A DNA stretch of 41,254 nt from the IMG/VR virus record IMGVR_UViG_3300017917_000042, positions 1 through 41,254 of that record. One strand, given 5' to 3'. Below the pieces are notes generated by a model. The model saw only the letters and a program-made list of their open reading frames with translations. It did no database searches and was not told the origin of the DNA. The position numbers were made by a program, and so were the translations under genes. Origin of the DNA: a virus. Shown here in pieces: positions 24,835 to 32,319 of the stretch; within the stretch, counting starts at the first letter, position 1, and the number at the start of each line of letters is the position of its first letter.

Positions 24835-25473
24835 TTAACCTTGACCAGAACCAATACCTGTGACTGTTGCGCCACCTAATGCACGACCTACGCTTGCGCC
24901 TACGCCAGATGCTAACGGTGACTGAATTGCATTATCAAAACGTAATGTCATAGAAATTGTAACTGCTTCGTTAGTACCATAGTTCAAGGTATTATAGTTA
25001 GCTGTCTGTAAGAAGCAACCATAAAGTTCCCATGTCTCTAATACTGCCGGGGCTGCTGCTCCGTTACCACCGTCTAAGATTTCAATGTTTGTTTGGAACT
25101 TGTAATCTTGACCAGTTGCAGCAGATGCTTGTTCAACAAAGTCCATTTGCTTTTGTAATTGTTGTCCCACTAACCTAGAGACAGAACCTGATGCGTCATC
25201 ACGCACGTTAACTGTCATTGGGTTCCATGTGTGCTTACCTGCTAGATACAATGTTGAGTTGTACACTGGTAATGTGATCTCTGCGAAAGACACGTTAGGA
25301 CGTGAGCAGTCAATAACTTGTTTAGTCAATTCTACGCTAGATGCACTTGCACCAAAGTTTAAGAAGTTTACTCTAAAACGATACTGTAGTTTGGGCATCA
25401 ACAAGCCTTGGTTTCCACCTGCGTTGTCTGACGCTACGGTCATGTTGAACAATGATTGTGAGGCTGTTGCCAT
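24835..25473 (-). CDS. 19: tail tube protein gp19
   Basis: 212 residues (T4 gp19 has 163). Core elements of the tube fold are visible: LMPKLQYRFRVNFLNFG, CSRPNVSFAEITLPVYNSTL, HTWNPMTVNVRDD and WELYGCFLQTANYNTLNYG, followed by a Gly/Ala-rich C-terminal tail. Hexamers of this protein stack to form the inner tail tube through which DNA passes. GGAG precedes the ATG, and a TAAATA box lies 19 nt upstream. It is directly downstream of the sheath gene, the normal T4 order, and is separated from it by a strong hairpin. Confidence 0.92.
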   Translation of the reverse strand: MATASQSLFNMTVASDNAGGNQGLLMPKLQYRFRVNFLNFGASASSVELTKQVIDCSRPNVSFAEITLPVYNSTLYLAGKHTWNPMTVNVRDDASGSVSRLVGQQLQKQMDFVEQASAATGQDYKFQTNIEILDGGNGAAAPAVLETWELYGCFLQTANYNTLNYGTNEAVTISMTLRFDNAIQSPLASGVGASVGRALGGATVTGIGSGQG

Positions 25474-25492
25474 TTTTTTCTCCTGTTAATCT

Positions 25493-25498
25493 TATTTA
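25493..25498 (-). promoter_or_regulatory. late-type box AGATAAATAA
   Basis: TAAATA, 19 nt before the ATG of the tail tube gene at 25473, with GGAG between. It lies 8 nt past the 11-bp hairpin at 25507-25531. Confidence 0.55.
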
Positions 25499-25506
25499 TC
25501 TATATT

Positions 25507-25531
25507 GGATTGGGTACTTAGTACCCAATCC
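25507..25531 (-). other. 11-bp perfect hairpin between sheath and tube genes
   Basis: GGATTGGGTAC and GTACCCAATCC pair perfectly around a 3-nt loop. It starts 9 nt after the sheath stop. No T-run follows on the minus strand (the next bases are AATATAGA), so it is not a standard terminator. It may stabilise the 3' end of the sheath message or mark a processing site ahead of the tube promoter. Confidence 0.7.
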
Positions 25532-25539
25532 ATTCTTCA

Positions 25540-28500
25540 TTAAGCTGATAGTTCACCTGTATTTAAAATACGTACGGGTACGTAAATGAATTCAGCTGCC
25601 TTAACTGGCTCAACTGCAACGTCAATCCATAGCTCGTTTCTGTCAATACGAGCAGGAGTGTTGTTACTTTCGTCACAAACAACCAAGTAGTCGTATAGAC
25701 CGCGCTTCGCAACTAAGTCAACCATTAATGATTCAACTACACCTGCGATTTGATTACGAGTCAATGCATCGTTAGGTTCAAATACGAAAGGTCTGCAAGC
25801 CAATGTCAATTGACGACGGATGTAAGCGATTAAACGAGCAACGTTGGTTCTGTCTAATGCAGAATTAGAGTTGAAGCTTGTCTTGTTACCATAGTTCAAC
25901 AAACCAATACCAGTGAAGAACACTAGTGGGTTGATAAAGTTGATATACAACACATCACGAATACCTAAACGTGTCTTAATTGTCTGGAATTCACCAGTTT
26001 GACGATCTAGATAACCGATGTTAGTAGCGTTATCAATATTACCGCGGCGTGTTCCGGCTGCTGCTAACCAAGGATAAGAAACAGTGTCATTTCTTAAGAA
26101 TGTACGCAACATCATGTGTGATGCTGGAACAGCAACTAAGTTACCTGACAAGTCAGGAGCGATTCCGCTTGGATAGAACAGACCTAAGTATGTGTTACGA
26201 GTTACGCAACCTTCTTCACCTGTACTTGTTGCGCCTGCTGCGTTAGTAGCCCATGCTTGAATGTCTGTAGCACTGTCAGCAAGACCCATTGGAGTATCAC
26301 CAATGATGTAACCTGTCTCACCGCGATCAGCATTCAACACAACCATGTTAGGTTGCATTTCTGGATAGTTAGGAGAAGCAATCAAGTTGAAGAAGTTATC
26401 TTCGTCACGAATTGCTAAGTTTGTATCGCAAGCTGAACGCAATGCTTCAACAACCATAGCACGTTGTGCCTTACGACCCATGTATGGTGAACCGTTAGAC
26501 TGTAGACCACTTACTGATACCCATGCATCAGTCTGTGAAGGTAGACTTGCATCAGGGAAGGTTGCATTGTTAAAGTAATTTACACGATACTGCTTAACGT
26601 TGTAACCTGAGCGGCGTGTGTTGAATAACAACATTCCTGGTGGATACAATGATGATTCAGGAGCATCTAAATCTAAGTAGTCGCTTGTTAATAAGCTAAC
26701 GATAGTTGGGATAGGATCATCTGCAGGGTTTACGTTACCGTTAGTTGCCCAACGTGCGTCAGCAAACAATACACCAGTAGAACTTGTTTGATCGGTGTTG
26801 TCAATCAATACCCATTGATCGGTTCCACTTACGCTTTCCCAACGACTGATTACTGGATAGTCTTCTAAGTTAGCTGTGCTGATCCACAAGTCACCGTATA
26901 CCAATGCTGTACCGTCGCTCTGTGTCAACGGTGCGCTAGCACTGATGATAGGACCGTTAGGGTCAGTAGCATTAGAACCGGTTGATGTTGGGAAACCAGA
27001 ACTATCGTAGTTCAAGCTACCATAACCATTCCATTGACCGTTATAGTTTACCATAATATCAACTTGATCTACTACTGAGTAGAACCAGTTTGTATTATTA
27101 GCAGGAGCTACGTTAGGTGCACCTTCGTTTGCAGTGTATTCAAATTCTACCCAATTAGACAATTGTGTTGCGTAGTTAGCTGGGGGTGCACCTGTGTAGC
27201 GAATCAATGATGTTACTGCACCGCTACCACCAACTGTAGTAACTGTTGCTACTAAGTCGTTAGCAGGTGATGTTCCGCCCAATGCTGTTCCCAAGAACTT
27301 TACAGTGTCACCAACTGCATATCCAGTGCCAGCGTTAGCAAAAGATACCGGGTTGATGAAATAAGCACCGTTGACTGATAATACGTTAGGTACTAAACCA
27401 GTACCAGATGTATCAGGCTGAGTTCCTGCTTGAGCAGGAGTAAATGATAACGATACTGAAGGACCGAACTTACAACCAGTAGTAGTACCTACAGTAAAGC
27501 CGGCTGCTGCTAAGAAACCGTTACTTACACCAGTAGTTAGGTTGATATCACTTATAATGATTTCTCCACCTTCAGTGTGAACTAATTGAATTGCACCGTC
27601 TGTAGTTACAGAAGCCTGTGTAAACGGTATGTTAGCCGCAGACCATGCTGTACAGAATCCAGCAGCATTGTAATTAGAGTTGAATGTTACTGTATATGTG
27701 GAAGAAAATGATGAAGATCCAGGTGTTGAAACCTGAACATATAAAGTATAAGGACCACTACCAAACGTTGGTGTTGAATCTGTACCAGTAACTACAGTAG
27801 CACCTGTTGCAGAACGATTCCACAAGTACACTGGACTGGATCTGAAGTTATTATTAAATTCATACTGTGCATACACAGTATTTGCAGGTATCGCTTGACC
27901 TCCAGTTGGGTCCAATGCGCTACTTGCTGCTGCATCAGATACGTAATTAGTTACATTCTTGGCAACCCATGTTGAAGTAGTGCTGCTGTAGCGAGATACT
28001 GCTAAATTCATTCCTGAACCTGCACTACCAACCTTCATCCAGATAGATCCTGTTGGACGTGGATATTGTTGACTTGAAGTCCATAATGGCATTTCTGCGG
28101 CTGTACCCCAAGCAAATCCAGTTTGATAGTAGAAGCCTACCGGAATTCCTAAGTCAGCTAATACAGTTCCTGTACCACTGACAATACGTAAGTATGGATT
28201 AGCAATTCCTGAACTTTGCTTAGAGAACAAGCATAATTTACCGTCACGTACTGAAGCAGCTAAAGTGCTATAATCTAATGCGTTGATTGCTGCCGCTACA
28301 CCTGCTACTGTATTGTTAGTTGATGCAGGTACAGTGATAGTTGTACTAAAACCACCGTTAACGTTGATTGTAAATGTGTCACCTGCACTTAATGATGTAG
28401 GTGCGTTTGCTCCTTGAATAGTAGGAACATCTGCCAACCATTCAGGAGAACCTAATGATGCCCATTGATTAGTTGAAGTCTTATAGAAGAACTGCTTACC

Positions 28501-29100
28501 TGTCAAGCTTGAAGGTACAGTAGTAATTTCAATTGCATTAACTGCATAGTCACCAATACTACCAATACTGCTCTGTGGGAATCCGCCAGATAGATCGTTT
28601 GCATCAGTAATTACTATAGGAAGTTGCTCAGTGAACTTACCTGTTGTTGAATTGAATTCAAAGATACCCCATGATGTGTTAGTAGTATCTAGCCACCATG
28701 TACCGTCAGTAGGAGCACCAACAGGGCGCCCTGTTTGACCTACTAAGCTAGCTAAGTCAATGTCAGCACGTAAAACGTAGCAACGATTTGTAACTCCTAA
28801 CAAGCTGTAAGCAGCCAATAGACCATATTCGTTTAATTCGTAACCTTGAATTGGTGTACCATTCGTAGTAGTATAGAAGAATGGTGTACCATAAAGAGTA
28901 ACCAAGTCACGTTGGCTAGTAACTTGATATAATTTGTTTGCGTTTGCCGCGGTTGTAGCTTGTGCTACACCTGTACCAGTAGCGTCAGCTTTGTTCTGTG
29001 CTGTAGCTAAAATTACTAATGGGACAGAACTAGTTGGGGCTGGTAAGTACTGACTTTGGTCAATGATCGTGACTTCTACGCCTGGTGATGTTAATGCCAT
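25540..29100 (-). CDS. 18: tail sheath protein gp18, enlarged
   Basis: 1186 residues against 659 in T4. The N-terminus (MALTSPGVEVTIIDQSQYLP) and the C-terminal 200 residues are clear contractile sheath: INFINPLVFFTGIGLLNYGN, VARLIAYIRRQLTLACRPFV, FEPNDALTRNQIAGVVESLM and NTPARIDRNELWIDVAVEPV. These parts form the sheath core that rearranges on contraction. The middle (about 140-860) is much expanded with Gly/Thr/Ser-rich beta segments, probably extra domains exposed on the outside of the tail. AAAAGGAAAA precedes the ATG. A leader hairpin and a TAAATA box lie further upstream. Confidence 0.93.
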   Translation of the reverse strand: MALTSPGVEVTIIDQSQYLPAPTSSVPLVILATAQNKADATGTGVAQATTAANANKLYQVTSQRDLVTLYGTPFFYTTTNGTPIQGYELNEYGLLAAYSLLGVTNRCYVLRADIDLASLVGQTGRPVGAPTDGTWWLDTTNTSWGIFEFNSTTGKFTEQLPIVITDANDLSGGFPQSSIGSIGDYAVNAIEITTVPSSLTGKQFFYKTSTNQWASLGSPEWLADVPTIQGANAPTSLSAGDTFTINVNGGFSTTITVPASTNNTVAGVAAAINALDYSTLAASVRDGKLCLFSKQSSGIANPYLRIVSGTGTVLADLGIPVGFYYQTGFAWGTAAEMPLWTSSQQYPRPTGSIWMKVGSAGSGMNLAVSRYSSTTSTWVAKNVTNYVSDAAASSALDPTGGQAIPANTVYAQYEFNNNFRSSPVYLWNRSATGATVVTGTDSTPTFGSGPYTLYVQVSTPGSSSFSSTYTVTFNSNYNAAGFCTAWSAANIPFTQASVTTDGAIQLVHTEGGEIIISDINLTTGVSNGFLAAAGFTVGTTTGCKFGPSVSLSFTPAQAGTQPDTSGTGLVPNVLSVNGAYFINPVSFANAGTGYAVGDTVKFLGTALGGTSPANDLVATVTTVGGSGAVTSLIRYTGAPPANYATQLSNWVEFEYTANEGAPNVAPANNTNWFYSVVDQVDIMVNYNGQWNGYGSLNYDSSGFPTSTGSNATDPNGPIISASAPLTQSDGTALVYGDLWISTANLEDYPVISRWESVSGTDQWVLIDNTDQTSSTGVLFADARWATNGNVNPADDPIPTIVSLLTSDYLDLDAPESSLYPPGMLLFNTRRSGYNVKQYRVNYFNNATFPDASLPSQTDAWVSVSGLQSNGSPYMGRKAQRAMVVEALRSACDTNLAIRDEDNFFNLIASPNYPEMQPNMVVLNADRGETGYIIGDTPMGLADSATDIQAWATNAAGATSTGEEGCVTRNTYLGLFYPSGIAPDLSGNLVAVPASHMMLRTFLRNDTVSYPWLAAAGTRRGNIDNATNIGYLDRQTGEFQTIKTRLGIRDVLYINFINPLVFFTGIGLLNYGNKTSFNSNSALDRTNVARLIAYIRRQLTLACRPFVFEPNDALTRNQIAGVVESLMVDLVAKRGLYDYLVVCDESNNTPARIDRNELWIDVAVEPVKAAEFIYVPVRILNTGELSA

Positions 29101-29127
29101 TTTATTTTCCTTTTATGTAAAATTTTG

Positions 29128-29141
29128 AGGGTTACAACCCT
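29128..29141 (-). promoter_or_regulatory. hairpin in the sheath leader
   Basis: AGGGTT and AACCCT pair around a 2-nt loop in the 53-nt stretch between the TAAATA box (29154-29159) and the sheath ATG. The small loop makes it marginal in RNA. It could influence translation of the most abundant tail protein. Confidence 0.35.
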
Positions 29142-29153
29142 AATGCATAGTAT

Positions 29154-29159
29154 TATTTA
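29154..29159 (-). promoter_or_regulatory. late-type box of the sheath gene, within a palindromic AT segment
   Basis: TAATAAATAA on the minus strand, 53 nt before the sheath ATG. The adjacent plus-strand TTAAATAAA (29160-29168) mirrors it, so the region between the sheath gene and the plus-strand gene at 29222 may fire in both directions. Confidence 0.45.
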
Positions 29160-29211
29160 TTAAATAAACCAAAAAAGAACGGTTAATGGTGCCTTCAAAG
29201 GTTTTTTAAAC

Positions 29212-29217
29212 TAAATA
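29212..29217 (+). promoter_or_regulatory. late-type box CTAAATAC, leaderless spacing
   Basis: TAAATA, 4 nt before the ATG at 29222, with no ribosome-binding site between. The arrangement TAAATAC-N3-ATG is the same as at 6763. Confidence 0.45.
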
Positions 29218-29221
29218 CAGT

Positions 29222-29575
29222 ATGCCCAATAATAGACCTATATGCTCTCATTGCAATAAGAATCACTGTGCAGTGAATTACATCCGAAACGGTGTAACAC
29301 ACTATAGGTCTATGTGTGACGAATGCGGTAGAAAGAAAAATAAACTAAAGCCCAGAAAAGCTAACTGGACTAAAAGCGGGTACAAGAAAAAAGCCACATG
29401 TGACTTATGTGGCTTTAAAAGTATATTCCCTACACAGATAACTGTTTTTCACATTGACGGTGACTTAGAAAATATCAATCAATCTAATCTACGCTCAATA
29501 TGCTTAAACTGTGTAGAAGTAGTTAAAAAGAAAGACGTTAACTGGAAGCGAGGGGATTTAAAGGTTGACTATTGA
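29222..29575 (+). CDS. double zinc-ribbon / HNH-like protein
   Basis: 117 residues with four Cys pairs: CSHC (8-11), CDEC, CDLC and CLNC. The second half, FHIDGDLENINQSNLRSICLNC, has the H-x-x-GD...N-x-x-NL-x-x-x-C-x-x-C layout of HNH or endonuclease VII-type zinc folds, although the usual first catalytic His of an HNH is not evident. The protein is very basic (RKKNKLKPRK), so nucleic-acid binding is likely. It stands alone on the plus strand and its 3' end overlaps that of the convergent dNMP kinase by 18 nt. A nuclease role is possible but unproven. Confidence 0.75.
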   Translation: MPNNRPICSHCNKNHCAVNYIRNGVTHYRSMCDECGRKKNKLKPRKANWTKSGYKKKATCDLCGFKSIFPTQITVFHIDGDLENINQSNLRSICLNCVEVVKKKDVNWKRGDLKVDY

Positions 29576-30190
29576 TTTGATCTTTTGGTGTAGATCGTCA
29601 ATCGTACCATCGTTGTCTATGTAAAAATCATAGTCTAGTCCTACACTAGAATACTCACTGGCATGTACGCCTTGCTTGCGTAGTTCTTCTCTGCTAAGTG
29701 CCCAGGTCATATTGCCCCACTCACCCTTGTTGAATGATACGGCTGCATCGTACCACTCAGGCTTTGAACCACGTGAAATACGCATGGTTGTTCCACCTAC
29801 ATTCTTAATTGCTGTTACTTCATTAGCGAATCTACAATCAGTAATAACAATATTGTCTTTGGACTGTCGTAGTTTATTTTCTACACTAGCTACCCAAATG
29901 TCAGTGTGAAAGTGGTTTCTTAGAACATCTGTGCCCCAATATTGCAGTACCCAACGGGGTGTGATTGTCATACCTAATCGGTTAGTCCACCAATCATCTT
30001 GTTGCTCTCGCCATTCTCTGCTGGTCTTAGTAGAACCTTCTAGCAATTCTCTATCCCAACCAAAAACTGCTGCTACAGCATCTTTCAAACTTGCAGCAAA
30101 ACTTACTCTTTTAAAACCATGAAATGTGCAAAGATAGTCTGCTACTGTGTCTTTGCCACTTCCAATAAAGCCGGTTACGCCTAAAATCAT
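29558..30190 (-). CDS. 1: deoxynucleoside monophosphate kinase, gp1-like
   Basis: 210 residues. The P-loop GFIGSGKDTVADYL (7-20) is followed by VSFAASLKDAVAAVFGWDRE and TPRWVLQYWGTDVLRNHFHT, then IVITDCRFANEVTAIKNVGG, all typical of the phage T4 gp1 family. The T4 enzyme phosphorylates dGMP, dTMP and hydroxymethyl-dCMP to feed phage DNA synthesis; the substrate range here is unknown. AGGAG lies 7 nt before the ATG and forms part of a 9-bp inverted repeat, so translation may be controlled by RNA structure. The gene lies convergent to the zinc-ribbon gene. Confidence 0.88.
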   Translation of the reverse strand: MILGVTGFIGSGKDTVADYLCTFHGFKRVSFAASLKDAVAAVFGWDRELLEGSTKTSREWREQQDDWWTNRLGMTITPRWVLQYWGTDVLRNHFHTDIWVASVENKLRQSKDNIVITDCRFANEVTAIKNVGGTTMRISRGSKPEWYDAAVSFNKGEWGNMTWALSREELRKQGVHASEYSSVGLDYDFYIDNDGTIDDLHQKIKSIVNL

Positions 30191-30197
30191 GTGGAAA

Positions 30198-30230
30198 CTC
30201 CTGTCAGAGATACTTAGTATATGACAGGAG
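30198..30230 (-). promoter_or_regulatory. inverted repeat occluding the dNMP kinase ribosome-binding site
   Basis: CTCCTGTCA (30222-30230, read on the minus strand) pairs with TGACAGGAG (30198-30206). An inner ATACT-A-AGTAT stem extends the structure. The AGGAG that serves the ATG at 30190 is inside the 3' arm. A transcript arriving from gp13 would fold it shut. A weak -10-like TATACT inside the loop could start a transcript lacking the 5' arm. Confidence 0.5.
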
Positions 30231-30252
30231 CATGAAAAAGAAAAGAGTCAGT

Positions 30253-31038
30253 TTACCCTTGTACCCACGTTAACGGTTGACTGTAATCTACGTAACGCTT
30301 CAATTCTTCAATCAGTAATTCTTGTGCGGCTTTAGCTTCTGCTTTCATAGCTGTACCGTTTAGTGTTGTACCACCACCTGGGCCTGCGATAGTACCGAAT
30401 TTTTCACGGGCTTCACCTATAATACCTTTTAGTGTAGCAAAAATAAAGTCAGCAATCCAAACTCCTGCACCCGGATCTTGTAATAGTACTTCTTCAGTTC
30501 TTTGTACATCTGCCCATATAAGAACTCTTTCACCTGTGCCTTTAGGGTCACGCACAATTCTAAGTACTTTAGTTACCGGGTCAAACGTATAGATAACATA
30601 ACCACCGAACATACGTGCCGCTAACTCAACATATCCTGCATAGAAATCATATGTAGCCATACCACCTGCGTAGTTATAATTCAGTAGGTATGTATTTAAA
30701 ATTGCAGAGGAAAACGGATCAAAACTACTAGAACCGGGGCCTGTTTCTAAGCCAACTGTTCTACGGTAAATACAACGGACATTGATAAATTCTTGAGGTA
30801 ATGTATATGTATCTACATTCTTTACCACTGTCATTAGTGTATATGATTCAGCGGTTGCATTTTGAGCCCTTTGTCTATAGGTCTTTATGGCATAGTTATA
30901 TGCTGCTTCATAATGCTCAGGGTCAAGCTCTAAATCAATGATACCATCACCTAAACGATAACGCAAATTAGTGAACATAGTTTGCTTTAATTCGTCTAAG
31001 GTTAAGCCATTTGGTGTTGAAAGGATATTAATTGCCAT
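30253..31038 (-). CDS. 13: neck protein gp13
   Basis: 261 residues (T4 gp13 has 309). Features of the family: YRLGDGIIDLELDPEHYEAA, IKTYRQRAQNATAESYTLMT, YTLPQEFINVRCIYRRTVG, ARMFGGYVIYTFDPVTKVL and FATLKGIIGEAREKFGTIAG. In T4, gp13 and gp14 form the neck collar between portal and tail terminator. The gp14 homologue is encoded 2.5 kb away on the opposite strand. AGGTAA and a TAAATA box 21 nt upstream precede the ATG. Assignment rests on pattern similarity to gp13 of aquatic T4-like phages. Confidence 0.82.
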   Translation of the reverse strand: MAINILSTPNGLTLDELKQTMFTNLRYRLGDGIIDLELDPEHYEAAYNYAIKTYRQRAQNATAESYTLMTVVKNVDTYTLPQEFINVRCIYRRTVGLETGPGSSSFDPFSSAILNTYLLNYNYAGGMATYDFYAGYVELAARMFGGYVIYTFDPVTKVLRIVRDPKGTGERVLIWADVQRTEEVLLQDPGAGVWIADFIFATLKGIIGEAREKFGTIAGPGGGTTLNGTAMKAEAKAAQELLIEELKRYVDYSQPLTWVQG

Positions 31039-31059
31039 GTGTAGTTACCTATTATCTAT

Positions 31060-31065
31060 TATTTA
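31060..31065 (-). promoter_or_regulatory. late-type box TGATAAATAA of gp13
   Basis: TAAATA, 21 nt before the ATG at 31038, with AGGTAA between. It borders the structured gene-free region. Confidence 0.55.
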
Positions 31066-31068
31066 TCA

Positions 31069-31464
31069 GGAATAGTTGTTTAGATATTCTTAGGCAATGG
31101 CGAGTAGATATGATCCACTCAAACCATAATGACATTCTTGAGGCGTGTCAGGCGATGATGAATTTAACTATTACGGCGGAGGATTGTCTATGTCTCGCCA
31201 ACCACAAAGGGGTGTTACCATGTTCGCTGGTGTTATAGGACATTATTCATCAGGTAGTCCAACCAGCCCGGGCCCTCTATCGCAATTACCATGACCCGGC
31301 AACATCAACTATTAAGATATGGGAAACGTTTCTGTGCAGAGGACAGACGTTTAAGCATCTAAGGGTAGTCCCATAAATTCGTGTTGGTCTCACTTCTACC
31401 GTCACTACACGATGAGGACGGAGTTTCGCCGCATTTCTAGGTAGCGGAACCTATAAACCAATAA
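31069..31464. ncRNA. candidate large structured non-coding RNA
   Basis: This 396-nt stretch is the only gene-free gap above 300 nt in the window. It has no credible reading frame and looks richer in GC than its flanks. It holds many local stems: TGACA/TGTCA (31130-31150), GGCG..CGCC extended by two pairs (31175-31199), GGAC/GTCC (31238-31260), CCGGG/CCCGG (31268-31299), CCGC/GCGG (31429-31447). Four segments, CGTGT (31380), CCGTC (31399), ACACG (31407) and GACGG (31417), give an H-type pseudoknot. TTATAGG (31233) can pair with CCTATAA (31450). The octamer GGTAGTCC occurs twice (31253, 31364). The strand is undecided. The MazG operon could read into it on minus, while TTGCCA-N19-TATTAT (31032-31062) is a weak plus-strand promoter. 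I could not match it to tmRNA, RNase P RNA or a group I intron. Confidence 0.5.
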
Positions 31465-31683
31465 TTAATCTGTTAATACATCAAAGATCGTGCCGTACTC
31501 ATATCTAGCCCAATCTTCCATGTCAACATATGTGTTTATATTGCGTCGGTATACTGTCTTTAGCCACGTTCGTTGCCCGTGAATTTTGACAGGATACCAT
31601 GCAAACCACTTTTTCCAAGGACCTACTAATGTCTTTCTAGCAACATACTCGTAGTCTATCGGAGTTTGTGGTATAAATGTCAT
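31465..31683 (-). CDS. small conserved phage protein, unknown
   Basis: 72 residues from the ATG at 31683 (MTFIPQTPIDYEYVARKTLV), which overlaps the stop of the preceding gene as ATGA; an in-frame GTG at 31731 would overlap much more. The protein is aromatic and basic, with GPWKKWFAWYPVKIHGQRTW as a likely beta core. No recognised domain. It is the last gene of the MazG operon and is directly followed by the structured gene-free region. Confidence 0.65.
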   Translation of the reverse strand: MTFIPQTPIDYEYVARKTLVGPWKKWFAWYPVKIHGQRTWLKTVYRRNINTYVDMEDWARYEYGTIFDVLTD

Positions 31684-31946
31684 TCTTTGATTTTGAAAAC
31701 CAAGAACAAGTCTTTGAGTGGATGATTCCACGGATCTTTTACACCAAATGCGATGTGTCCAAATCGTGTATCCATGTCAATCTTATCTTTCCCTTTTACT
31801 ACAGGCTTGTCACCCTTCATAATTGAGTAAAGTTCAGTACCGTCAGGTAGTTGTTCAAACTCCTCGGGAGTGAATAACATTAGATTTTCATCCCAAGGGT
31901 GCATATCAGAGGTCCCCAGCCTTGCGATTCTCGGAATAAAACGCAT
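31680..31946 (-). CDS. small conserved phage protein, unknown
   Basis: 88 residues from the ATG at 31946 (MRFIPRIARLGTSD). GGAGG lies 8 nt upstream, which decides this start even though it gives a 41-nt overlap with the mazG frame. A later Met (MHPWDENLMLF) would reduce the overlap but has no such site. The segment LMLFTPEEFEQLPDGTELYS and the later FGVKDPWNHPL look well conserved in character. The function is unknown. Overlapping and coupled genes on both sides place it in the MazG operon. Confidence 0.65.
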   Translation of the reverse strand: MRFIPRIARLGTSDMHPWDENLMLFTPEEFEQLPDGTELYSIMKGDKPVVKGKDKIDMDTRFGHIAFGVKDPWNHPLKDLFLVFKIKE

Positions 31947-32319
31947 CAAAACTACCTCCGGGATAACGTGATTCTAATTTAGAAACGTTCTCAGCAATGA
32001 CTTCATTAGGATCATATCCAAGTGACCTGCAGGCATTAATCCAATACCAAATGATATCACCGAGTTCACGCTTCATGTGAAAACGATTTTCTTCATTGAA
32101 TGGCTTACCTTGAAAGACCATCTTCTTAACGATTTCGTTAAACTCGCCGCCTTCACTTGCTAGACCGATGCCAGCAGTCATCAATAGACTGATATTCAGA
32201 TTGGGTTCGTTGTCAAGTTCTTGTAGTCGGCGAATCATAGCCGCAGTGTCGTTACTTGCCTCGCTTGTAACTGCTTGGACAAAGTCCTGATATTTGTTTA
32301 GATCAATTTGTTGTGTCAT
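31906..32319 (-). CDS. mazG: MazG-like nucleotide pyrophosphohydrolase
   Basis: 137 residues, all-alpha. The metal-binding motifs of the MazG fold are visible: GGEFNEIVKK as the ExxE pair and KRELGDIIWYWINA as the ExxD pair, with a C-terminal NVSKLESRYPGGSFDA helix and loop. MazG-type enzymes hydrolyse (d)NTPs to monophosphates. In phages they may recycle host nucleotides or act on alarmone-type signals; the substrate here is unknown. The start overlaps the preceding stop as TAATG. The unit begins at a canonical sigma-70 promoter at 33525-33553, so this is probably an early gene. Confidence 0.85.
   Translation of the reverse strand: MTQQIDLNKYQDFVQAVTSEASNDTAAMIRRLQELDNEPNLNISLLMTAGIGLASEGGEFNEIVKKMVFQGKPFNEENRFHMKRELGDIIWYWINACRSLGYDPNEVIAENVSKLESRYPGGSFDAFYSENRKAGDL

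Noticed and set aside
25507-25531. Intrinsic terminator after the sheath gene
   Set aside because: The stem is strong, but no T-run follows on the transcribed strand; kept as a hairpin of unknown role.
29190-29210. CCTTCAAAGG followed by six Ts as a plus-strand terminator
   Set aside because: Only 4 pairs with a 2-nt loop, and no plus-strand gene lies upstream to be terminated.
31032-31238. Open frame of 68 codons on the plus strand at the gp13 start
   Set aside because: It begins inside the gp13 start region, has no Shine-Dalgarno site and its protein has no pattern; the region is better explained by RNA structure.
31240-31262. Minus-strand CTGATGAATAATGTCC, reminiscent of the 3' conserved part of RNase P RNA
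   Set aside because: The other universally conserved RNase P elements (GAGGAAAGTC and the P4 partner) are missing in proper order; the similarity is short and probably chance.
31404-31432. Hammerhead-ribozyme-like stretch GATGAGGACGG followed by GTTTCG
   Set aside because: The core CTGATGA and the following GAAA needed for a hammerhead are not present in the right order on either strand.
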